Assembly (NCBI GenBank): GCA_036924285.1
Contig: JAYKYS010000009.1
Coordinates: 4,712,001 to 4,776,000 of the forward strand
DNA length: 64,000 nucleotides
Source: Asterella californica
Taxonomy: Eukaryota > Streptophyta > Marchantiopsida > Marchantiales > Aytoniaceae
Direction of reading: 5' to 3'
Below the pieces are notes generated by a model that did not search any database, was not told the origin of the DNA, and saw only the letters and a list, made by a program, of their open reading frames with translations. A program made the translations under genes and the position numbers. Shown here piece by piece: positions 29,976 to 40,445 of this stretch; the stretch's first letter is position 1; each line of letters begins with the position of its first letter.

Positions 29976-31020
29976 TAGATATCGGACCTCAATATCTCTG
30001 GTTCACTTCTATGAGTTCTTAATTTCAGCATAATTATTGATATAAATTATGAGACCTCGATATCTATGTCTTGGAAGATTAAACTTCCGTTCTGCTCGTT
30101 TACAAGAAGTGCAGAGGCTTTGATGACATCCATTACAGCCGTGTTTTCAAATTCCAACCAGAATTAGATCTTCAAATTCCATTTGCTTGATAGATATCAG
30201 ACCTTGCTATCTCTGGTCCACTTCTAGGAGCTATGAATTTCAGCATACTTATTGATAGAGCAAAGAAGATATCAGACCTCGATATCTATGTCTTGTAATA
30301 TTAAACTTCTGTTCTTGCTTGTTTACAAAAAGTTCAAAGACTGTAAAGAAGAAATCTGACCTCGCGTTTACAAACAATTAAGAGGCTTGGGTGACATCCA
30401 TTATAGTCGTATTTTCAGATCTTCATATTCCATTTGTTTGATAGATATCAAACCTTGATATCTATCAAGGTATCCACTCCTAAGAGATGTGAATCTCAAC
30501 ACAATTATTGACAGAGTAAAGAAGATATTGGACCACGGTATCTGTGTCTTGGAAAATGAACTTCCATTCAGTTCGGTCCATTTATAAGCAGTTTAGAGGT
30601 TTGAATGACATCAATTAAAGCCACATTTTCAGATTCCAACTGGAAGTAGATCTTCAAATTTCATCTGCATGATAGATATCGGACCTCTATATCTCTAGAA
30701 GTCACTATAGATTCACCACTATCCGAAGTAGTGAATTTCAGTACAATTATTCACAGAGTAAAAGAAGATATCGATCCTTTATATATATCTCTTGTCTGTT
30801 ATATAAGACTGAACTTTCGTTCTTGTCTGTTTCCAAGAATTTCAAAGGCCTTGGTACATCCATTATAACCATGTTTTCCTATTCCAAACATTACTTGATC
30901 TTCAAATTCCATTTGTTGGGTAGATATCGGAAGTTGATATATCTGGTCTACTCTATTTTTGTCCAATTTATAAGAGAGGAGAGGATATATCAAAGGTCAA
31001 TATCTAAAGTCAAGGAAGGA
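29976..31020. repeat. Tandem repeat, 215-251 bp unit with GATATC core
   Basis: TAGATATC followed by an imperfect inverted GATATCT recurs at 29,976, 30,191, 30,442, 30,673 and 30,921 (steps of 215, 251, 231 and 248). Between cores each unit repeats sequences such as AATTTCAGCATA, CTTGGAAGATTAAACTTCC, TGACATCCATTA and TTCAAATTCCATTTG in the same order. The copies are diverged. Confidence 0.8.
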
Positions 31021-32760
31021 AGAACATCGATTTTTCTCGTCTACACGAAGTTAGAAGCTTGTGTGACACCCGTTAGAGTCACATTCTCATATTCCTCTAG
31101 AGTTTTATTTTCCAAACTCTTTACAAAAGATACATATCAGAGATGATGTTAGCAAAGAAAAGAAAATGTGCACTTTAATAGATACAAATGATACTAGTCC
31201 ATTGGTTCAGCCGAATGACACTCTATCCATAGAAATGGTCAAAGGACACTAGGTGAGTAGTAGCTCTAAGGTATATAAAGAATTCAAAGAAAATAAAGAG
31301 AAGAGAAATACAGTTAAGTTCAATTAGTCTAGAAGAGTAATAGACACCATCGTCATCATATAGAGAGTCGTATCTGCTAAACCGTGTGACAAGTCAATTG
31401 TAAAGTGCATTTAGGTGAATGTGTTAATCTAGAAGGCACTACACGAGTATTATTTTTTATGTCTAGGAGTGTTCGGAAGAATAGCATTCATACCGATGGT
31501 TGAAGTGGATATTCATGAGGTGTCCATGGGGACTGCAAGTTGTACTTCGCATGTCATCATTGTCATAGGAGGCGAAGGTGCGATTTGGAGTAGAGAACAA
31601 AACGGAAGGGGACCAAAGATTACAAGGAGGGCCAAAGATCAAAGAGAGGCCGAAAGATGAAGGTTTGGTAGGAAAACACAACAGTTACTTCTTGTATGAA
31701 ACTGCAGTTTTCAAAGTATTGCAATTTCTCAAAGTATGGAAGGTTAAGTCTAGATTTAAATTAAACTGATTTGTGAGTTTCATCTCAAAATTTTGGATCC
31801 AAATGTTTGGGCTGAAACGTATGTCTTTCATTTAATAATAGTTGAAACTTCAGCGGTTCTCTTTAGACGCAGAACTTTCTTTTTCAATATTATAGTCAAT
31901 TTTTTGAGCTTTTCGATTAGTGATAAAACATTCCAAATATCTCTCATATATCTCTCAAAACATGGTCTAAAATATAATCCTAGTAATATATATCATCATC
32001 AGATATATATTATCTTTTATAATGAGGTGGAAATATGATCAAAAATAATAAAAAATATGATGATAAACACAATCAAAAGTTGCAGACATTCCATTGAGCA
32101 TGTTCAAAAGTTTTAGATATGCTTGTCTGATCTCAATTTTACGTTTTGAAAAACAGAAAAGTTTGTATGATATATCCACATAATAGCTTTTCAGAGTTTG
32201 AAATATATCAAACGGATTCATGAAATGTTTTCTCTTCATACTTTCTCTTCGTGCTTCTCCTCTCTCTCTCGCTGTTTCTTGGTTGAAAGATATGGATTTT
32301 CAATTGACATTACTTATTTACACCTCAAGGTGTTGTAGAGGAAACAAATCCTTGATCGTGGTTCCAATAGATGGACCAACTCCAAAAAATCAGAACCTAA
32401 AACAATCATAATGTCTCAAGCGACCAATTCAGAACCAAAAAATGTAAGTAATTATGCTCTTATCAAAATTGCTATATCGCTCAGTCGCTTGAAACCTAAA
32501 CAAAACCCTCAAGGTTGTTGTTCTCACGACCAATAGAGAAAGCGAGGAGTCTGAACTCAACCTTCAATAGTTAGGTCATTGCGGTCACTCCTCATTCAAC
32601 ATTTTACAAGCAGTTGTTGAATAGATCAAAACAATCTAAGGCAGTCACAACCGTATAACAATAAACGTGCAAATTTCTTTCATATTTCCTTCTAGTTCCA
32701 ACTACATCTCACGACGGATTTTTCATTTTTTGGTCTTCTCTATACACGTAACCCTAAACC
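31021..32760. other. AT-rich DNA without a recognised gene
   Basis: I see no conserved reading frame. Short frames (for example 32,220-32,411) lack recognisable motifs. Confidence 0.5.
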
Positions 32761-33024
32761 TTTAATGTTGAGATAAACATCAGACATTGATATCTACTTG
32801 AACATCATGACTATACAAATATTATCCTCTATTGTGATTAGTATCTTTTATATCTTATCTTGATTTGTTTTTTCACATTTGCTCATATCTTTATATCTCA
32901 TTTATCTTATAAATTCTAGAGTTCTAGATATCAAATTCTACACCATTAGCCTGATATCATGAAAATGCTGATATCACAACACTTTTCTTAATATCAGTTA
33001 CTGATAGTGTTCTCATTTTCTTTT
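32761..33024. repeat. Degenerate GATATC-rich segment beside the 95-bp array
   Basis: Contains several GATATCA words and a segment (TTAATATCAGTTACTGATAG) resembling one at 35,545-35,570 (TTGATATTAGTTTCTGATAA). The two segments therefore look like related flanks on either side of the array region. Confidence 0.5.
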
Positions 33025-34290
33025 ATTACAAACTCAATAATCCTTATATATTCGCAGTGATCTTTCCACAAAATTGTAGATATCAAAGTTCAATATCTCT
33101 ATTATAAACTTAATTATCGCTATATATTACATACTGGTCTCACTACACAAATCTATTTCTTTACGCACTAATAGATATCAAACTTTGATATCTTTATTTT
33201 GAATTCAGTTATCCTTATATATGTCATACTGATCTCACTACATATGTCTATCTCTCTACGTACTTATAGATATCAAACTTCGATATCTTTATTACAAACT
33301 CAGTAGCCCTTATATATTTCATGTTGGTCTCATTACACAAGTCTATTTGTTTACACACTTATAGATATAAGGCTTCGATATTTTTATTTTGAACTCAGTA
33401 GCCCCTATATTTGTCATACTGATCTTGCTATACATATCTATCTCTCTACAACTTGTAGACATCAGAATTTGATATATTATTATGAACCCAATAATATTTC
33501 ATATTGATCTCACTACACAAGTCTATCTCTTTATGCACTTGTAGATATCAAACTTTGATATCTTTATTTTAAACTCAATAGCCCTTATATATGTCTTACT
33601 GATCTCGCTACACAAGTCTAGCTCCCTATAACTTATAGATATCAGATTTCGATATCTTTATTATGATTCCAATCACTCTTATATATTTCATATTGATCTT
33701 ATGCACAAGTCTATCGCTTTATGCACTTATAGATATCGGACTTCGATATCTTTATTTTGAACTCAATAGCCCCTATATATGTCATATTGATCTCACTACA
33801 TAGGTATATTTCTCTATCTACTTATAGATATCAGACTTCAATTTCTTTGCTATAAAATTATTAACCCTATATATCTCATACTCATCTCATTACACAAGTC
33901 TATCTCTATACGTACTTATAGATATCAGACATCGATATCTTTATTCTAAACCAAATAGTCTTTATATATTCATACTAGCCGCCCTATACAGATTTAATTA
34001 TATGTATCAGACTTAGAGATGTCTTGCTACAAAATCAATAATCCTTGTATATGTCATACTGATCTCACTACACAAGTCTATCTCTCTATGGTCTTATAGA
34101 TATATGACATCGATATTTTTATTACAAACCCAGTAGCCTTTATATAGTTCATAATGACCCTTATGTACTCGTAGAGATTTGATATATCTATTACAAACTC
34201 AATAATCCATATTGTTTTATAATGATGTCCATATCTTTGAAGAAGCCTATCTCCTTAGGAACTTATAGATACCATATAAATATTATTCTC
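33025..34290. repeat. 95-bp tandem array with palindromic GATATC core
   Basis: TAGATATC-type cores occur at 33,077, 33,172, 33,267, 33,362, 33,456, 33,542, 33,636, 33,730, 33,825 and 33,919, nearly always 94-95 bp apart. Weaker copies follow near 34,000, 34,097, 34,172 and 34,266. A typical core is AGATATCAAACTTTGATATCT, an imperfect palindrome. Around it lie ATTTTGAACTCAATAGCCC, TTATATATGTCATACTGATC and TCACTACACAAGTCTATCTC. About 13 copies in all. Confidence 0.9.
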
Positions 34291-35470
34291 TGTTACTTGA
34301 TTGGAGGTGTCCTCAAGGGCTTACAATTCATGAATGACATTCATCACACCAATCTTCCAATTTTCTTTCTACACGGATGACAAAGCATAACTGCTTGATC
34401 TCTAGCACTTCGGTCTGCATCTTGTGTACAACCATTTCTATATAATTGTATAGACTTTTAGGTCTAGCAATCAGTTGGAGAGTTGTAAAACAACACAGTT
34501 TGAAGTTGTTGTAAAGTTTTTGCATTGTTGTAATTCTTTGGATCCTTCACAACTAAGCTCTTTGCTTTATGATTTGTTTTGGTGAGCATAAAATACTATT
34601 GTTTTGTTGTTTCATCGAGTTCTACAATTGTTGACTTTTCAAAACACTGCCGACTCCAATATCGATTGATCACTTCAAGTCGGTTGCAGTTTTTGGTCTA
34701 GTTAACACATGTACTCACATGTCATAAGTCTATGCAAGGATTGGCTCTGCAGTCACAGCCATATGAGATTACAACAAGTACATACGACCTGCATTTTCTT
34801 GTTGTCTTTGTCTAGAACTCATCGTCAATCAAACTAACAAAAATCGAATAGAATGGTGTCCAAGTACAACTCAATCCACTCGTCTTTTCACAATAAGTGG
34901 ATACCACATCACATCTCACTCGTTATGCAAGCGATCGACACCAAAACTATTGTACACATTGTCATAACGATCCTCACACAAATCCCCGGAAGAATTTTTA
35001 TCTTCTACAAACCTCTACAACAACTAGTCTTAACCTTTCCGATTGAGGATGGAGAAAATAATGCAACTGAAAATTCTTGTCGGTTATAGTTCTTATAGCC
35101 CATCACAAGTCTTTCATAAGTTTCCATTCATCATCTTGACATCTAACATAGAAGTTATCTCCCTCGATCTCATAAGCTTTGACAAAGCTATCGACCTTGA
35201 TAGTCGGCAATCCATATTATTTCCTATCATGTACTAGATTACATATTTTGCATATATACGTCTTCATAGAAACTCTACTATAAGGAGTTATAGTTATCGG
35301 AGTAAGATATATGTATCTCAGACTTATTTTCCTTATAATTCCTCTTATGCAGATAGAAAATTATCTTTGTTGTGTATTGTTAGGTTGGATAGCTGCTTTA
35401 AATTCCGTGACTCTACCACAATATAATTTTGTACTCAGTCAAAAGTTATATGAAACTTCATCTCTTATTC
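34291..35470. other. AT-rich spacer
   Basis: No gene supported. The frames at 34,853-35,237 have no recognisable motif. Confidence 0.5.
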
Positions 35471-35650
35471 GTGGTTATATAGATATCAACCTCGATATAT
35501 GTATGCTGATATCATAAAATTTCTACTGATATCAGGAAAAAACTCTTGATATTAGTTTCTGATAACTGAGACCCTTCCATTCACAGATTCATGCAAAGTT
35601 GAGATTCTCGTGAAAAGAATACATAATATTCCAGATCATTCCACAAAATC
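35471..35650. repeat. GATATC-rich segment
   Basis: Repeats the ATAGATATCAACCTCGATAT core and several CTGATATCA words, as in 32,940-33,010. It probably marks the right edge of the GATATC repeat domain. Confidence 0.55.
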
Positions 35651-36018
35651 TATGTAACATCATTGTTAATTCAGCAAAAGATATAATCTTGCTTCATGTT
35701 TAAAATGTGCAAACCTACTATAACAATAAGATCATATTTCTAGGTTTACCTTCAACAAACTTTTTGATAGAAATTGAATATTGTCCTCAAGGACACTAAG
35801 AGCTGCAAAATAACCTGCACCTAACTGCGTTGTTGACGATAATTTGAACCGCGGTAAGTGCTCATTGTGCTTCACTTTCTCAAACTCCATAGTTTGAATA
35901 TGTCCAGAGTCTTTCCGACTTTCACTCTTGCTCATGCTCTCAACAAAGACTTTCTGGTTGTTCTCTAGGACAAGTTGAATAGATTTTAAAGTTTTTGTTT
36001 TTCTATGTTTTCCACTTG

Positions 36019-36414
36019 AAAACTTTACGTGACTAATATGCATGTAATATGCATGCAACATGAACTTTCTGGGAACTTGTGTTTATTAACAAGAAATTAT
36101 ATAAGTATTAAATAAAATATATATACTAAGTAGATATAAATAATTTAAAAATTTTGTAAATGTTATTTGTTAGCCCATGCCTGCAAACACGAGGAGAGCA
36201 GGAAAAAATCAACAAGTCTTGTGTGGATTGTCGCGCTTCAGGAGGTACAAGTCCGGGGTACTGTACTCAATAGTTAATAATTTAATCAGACGTTTGATTT
36301 AGTACCTAACCCTTCCAGCCGGAAAGGTTAGGTATTAAATTAAACGGCATGCCCCCTCTTCCGAACTCGGGAGAGGGTGAATATGCATGCTTAAAATAAA
36401 ACTTTACGTGACTA
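36019..36414. mobile_element. Small insertion flanked by 17-bp direct repeats
   Basis: AAAACTTTACGTGACTA occurs at 36,019-36,035 and again at 36,398-36,414, bounding 362 bp. Both inner ends carry ATATGCATG. The inserted DNA includes a strong AT-rich hairpin (36,296-36,341) and a weaker CCCTCTTCC/GGGAGAGGG one. The length of the direct repeat is unusual for a DNA transposon and more like a target-primed insertion, but no poly-A is present. Confidence 0.5.
36296..36341. repeat. AT-rich hairpin with GGTTAGGTA stem
   Basis: TTTAGTACCTAACC and GGTTAGGTATTAAA are near-perfect arms around CTTCCAGCCGGAAA. Similar hairpins with a CCTTCC/GGAAGG-like tip occur at 37,641-37,690 and 38,875-38,930. Confidence 0.65.
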
Positions 36415-36715
36415 GTATATCCTTCATCACACTCAAGATCGTCACCCGCAGAGGACTCACCCGACAACTTGGAAGGATAACTACCATGGGTGAGAGAGCT
36501 GGTCTCCACCAAGACACATTGGGGGTGTTCTTCTAGTCTATATTGGAGAGCATAAGTGATAGAAGAGCAATGATTATCTACTAAAGGAAAAACGTTCAGG
36601 CTATGGTCATGCGGGACCAAGAACCGGATACATATGAGGAGTTCATTAATCTCATAACGATGATGTGTGTATGGGAGAAATATCGTATCAAAGGTGGTTG
36701 AAAGATAGAATAGCT

Positions 36716-39340
36716 ATGTTGTTTGACAACTGCTTAATAAGAATTTATCGAGAAGAGAGGTAGATACATAGTATGAGAATGAGAAAGTCATATCTTCTGC
36801 TTCATCAATGGATGATTATCTCTTACAATCATAAACCCGAGAGCTCAACAACCAAGAGACATATTCAATGATGCCTAAATATGAGATCATATGGTGATAA
36901 AACGTGCTTCTGATTTGTTTAAACAAAAATGAAAGATATTTTTATCTCCAGTCTACTGAGCTCTGAATATTGTGCATGAGTGTTGTCTACTGAAAACATT
37001 TGGTTAAAGAGTGCAGATATAAATCTATCTCAAGTCAAAGAGTTACCCAGGGAAGTCCGCTCTCCACATGTAGCGACGAGGGAAAGTAAGATATCATGTA
37101 TCAGGAAAACTAAAAAACAGTCAGGACATCCGGCGAGCTCGCCGAGTGTTAACTTTTTCTGAAATAACACTAAGTGGTTATTATAAGTGCAAAAGAACAA
37201 AAGAGTTATTATTTACCGTCCAGCGAGATACGCTGATGAAGAGCTCACACTCATTGAGCCTAGATGAGTGTATGAAATCACAAAAAGTTGTTATTTAACA
37301 CCAAGCAAGGCTTGCGAGTGCCCAAGAAACTGAATCTTTTTTCCTGATATCCTTCCGACTATCTGTAGCGACGGGGTGAGAGAAGGTGCTTTGAAAGTTA
37401 GAGAGATCTTAACAACAATTTTATGTTTCGGAGAGTGAAGTTTAGCATACCATTTTTGCAGTTCTTTTTTTTTCCCGGACGTGATGATAGCGAAAGTTTT
37501 TTGGTCCGTTAAGCTTGCAGGTTCATACTTGGTCTTGAATAATGGTTTTATGGTTTATGTTAGCAGTTGCGTATTCACTTTTTCAGAGCAAGTGCGTATT
37601 CACCTTCTATGTTTTGATGGAGGAAGTAAATATGTAGATTTTAATTTATTACATAACTTTTCTTGCCGAAGGGTTAAGTAATAAATTAAACTATCATTAA
37701 ATAACATATTAATAGTAATAAGTTCTCAACCTTGTACGTTTAGAAGCGCAGCCGTATACTCAAGCCTTTTATTCTCGTGTTTCTTGGCATACGTTAGCAG
37801 TTAATATTAATGATAATTTTGATTATTTATATTTATTTATAAAATTATTTTCATTTAACACTTATATATTTCCCCGATAACAGCAAGCGAGCAAAAGTTC
37901 CCACGAAGTTAATCCAGCATGCATATTTATTATCTTCAATTTACCTTTCAGTATTTTTTGGAATGTCCGGTGGCTCTACATTTTCCATCTTCATGAACCA
38001 ATTTAATAGAATTTGGCATTCATCTCCATTTAACTTCATTTCAAAATCTGGAGTTGTGGGAGATTTTACAAGCATTTTGCATGAGAGAGAGAGAACGTTT
38101 GCAAGTTGTAATTATAGATACGGAAATAAAAGCGATGCGTCTTATTTCCTCTGTCACATGTCAGAAAGCTGCAGGTCAGGCAACTGGGTCTGGAAGAGGT
38201 CTTGGTTAAGTTAGTGAGTTAATGAGTTTGGTATATACATATATAATTATAGATGATTACAGTAGGCAAACTGTTGTTATTGTATTTATTGTTTACTAAG
38301 GTTATGAATTGTCAACTAGTGTAAGTTTTGATAAATAAATGTGATCTATTTTCCACATGCAAGTTACAACCTTTGGTAGGGTTGTTCGGGAGAGTAATTA
38401 ATTAGCAATTAAAATATGCTACTTCCTTAATTAATTACTTTTCTTCGTTCAGATACTTCAAGTCCAGTTATTTTAAGGTATGTCAAATCAGGTGATAATT
38501 GGTTTCGAGAAGAATAACGCGAAATACTTTCTGGGAACTTTCCTCGTGCACTGGCTTGAATGACATTTAATAAACATTTTATTAAATTTCCGTTCTTCAT
38601 AAAAGAAGTGGCCTCCCCTCTCTAACGTCTGAGGTTTTCTGAAAGATTTCATTCGTCAGCTACTTGAGATAAAATAATATGCATCACCTAATTTCATTAG
38701 CGGTGTACATTTTCATCGTTTTACGTTACCAAAACATTGCAGACATAGAACTGAATTGAATAATATTAATAACTAAAAATTTTAGTATAAGTATTATTTC
38801 AACAGAAAACTCGAAAGAAAATTGTAAATAAAATAATTGTCCATATATAATATACAAACGATTGTTTTCAAGTAATTTAATTTAGACAAAACCCTTCCCT
38901 GCAGAAGAGTTTGGTGATAATTTAAAGGAGTGAAATTATGCACCGGTGCGGTGTACATAGAATATTATCTTTCCCCACTGCATTGTACAATGAATTTTGT
39001 TTTCTCTTATCAGAAAATACGTAAATATTATAAAAATATATTATAGTAAATTATTATAAAATTTTAATTAATTCATAAGTGATATATATTAATCAATTTT
39101 ATAATAGTGAATTCATCCGGATATAAACCATAAAAATCATAAGTGAATCCGGGCTGATGCGTTGCTGGGACGATAAGTACGAGACACTCATTTTTAAACT
39201 GTGCAATTTTATTAAAATATTAATTTATATTAATTTATCTGAATATAAATTACACCTCAGGTACACATGGGTGAATATCCTCGATATTCTCCTCAAAATG
39301 AATATACATCTCTGCATGTTTTGTGTAGTACACGTTGTTT
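36716..39340. other. AT-rich intergenic DNA with hairpins and palindromes
   Basis: No gene supported. It holds a perfect 14-bp palindrome CGGCGAGCTCGCCG (37,131-37,144). Hairpins occur at 37,641-37,690 (AATTTATTACATAAC and GTTAAGTAATAAATT), at 38,393-38,444 (AGTAATTAATTA and TAATTAATTACT), and a weaker one at 38,875-38,930. Confidence 0.55.
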
Positions 39341-39588
39341 AACGAAAGTGTGATTCTGAGCCAAATCTGCTATCTTTCCTGTTTATAGTTAATAATTTGC
39401 AACTACCCGGGCGAAACAAAAGAATCAAAATACGCTTTTCTTCTTGTCTGGTGTTGTCGTCCATTCCTCTTTCTGGACTGTTTTTAGGTTGGCCTCGGTT
39501 CGTCCGTAAAACCCTTACTATTCGAAGATGGGGTCGGTTCCTGTAAAGAGTAGGTGATGTGACGAGAATTCTACCCAAATCAGTACAG

Positions 39589-39920
39589 TAGCACTCTATA
39601 AGAAGCAGCATGCTCATCCCTTTTGGGCTGAGCAAGCAGTCTCGTTAAATTGCTCTAGTGAGGAGCTTTGCATTGTCGGGATGTTGTAGTCTATCGATCG
39701 ATAATTCCGATGCAAGAACGCTCATTAGCTTCTGGAAGTAAACGCTCGTAGGGCGCGGGCGGGGCGTCCAAGTGGTCGATTATATCAGAGCACGCCACTT
39801 GGATCGGACTCTCGTCGAGATCTGTATATTGTGCTGATCGATAGCCAGAGCGAGGTGGAAGTGTGAACGTGTGAACGAACGACGGCAGGCAGGCAGGCAG
39901 GCAGGCAGGCTCACACAGCC
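39589..39920 (+). promoter_or_regulatory. Putative FabZ promoter and 5' UTR
   Basis: A TATA-like CTATAAG lies at about 39,596. The DNA from there to the ATG is more GC-rich than the intergenic DNA before it. The leader has a (GGCA)n tract at 39,884-39,910 just before the start codon. The transcription start is not determined. Confidence 0.35.
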
Positions 39921-40398
39921 ATGGAGGCGTTAGTAGCGTCGTCGCCACTCGCACAGTCCAGATTGGTTTCATGCGCTTCGACGATTTCCTGCTCGTTGAC
40001 GCCATCGTCGAGCGTTGTTTCATCGCTTGCTTTTCCTCGCGATGTATTTGTTGTTGGAAAGGTGCAAGGGCTAGTTGCGAAGCGATCTTCGGCTGTGAGG
40101 CAGCATAAGAGAGTGCTTGGTGTCAGCTGCGCCGCTGCAGATGGAAATGCAGTTGCTACTACTGATACCGCGTCTGCGGAAAGTGCACCTGCTGAAGTTC
40201 CAATCGAGAAGAGTAAGTTTTGTGAACACATCTTGCTTGTCAATCCATGCTTTACCTCTTGACTTGCGGCAGTACAAAGTTTGGGCAGGGTTTGTGGTCG
40301 AGAACTTGGGCTTTGTGAGCCGTCGACAGAAATGTCCGCTGAATTCTGTTCGGTTCTCTTGGAATGGTAACAATTTCCAGACAGCGTAGAATAAATTT

Positions 40399-40445
<47 letters not shown>

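Larger units (their letters stand above)
35732..36712 (-). pseudogene. Unrecognised reading frame split by a small insertion
   Basis: On the minus strand a frame is open from 36,712 to 36,398 (with THHRYEINELLICIRFLVPH and LQYRLEEHPQCVLVE). A second frame, 36,018-35,732 (with SKSESRKDSGHIQTMEFEKV and GAGYFAALSVLEDNIQFLSK), continues it in register once one 17-bp repeat and the DNA between the repeats are left out. The TSHVKF and ISHVKF codons lie in the repeat itself. The full frame would be about 200 codons. Near 35,745 LLKVN is encoded by AAG followed by GTAAAC, which could be a splice donor, so this may be an exon. I recognise no domain. Confidence 0.4.

Noticed and set aside
33025..34290. 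CRISPR-like array of regular repeats
   Set aside because: The whole 95-bp unit is repeated with drift. There are no short identical repeats separated by unique spacers, and the genome is a plant.
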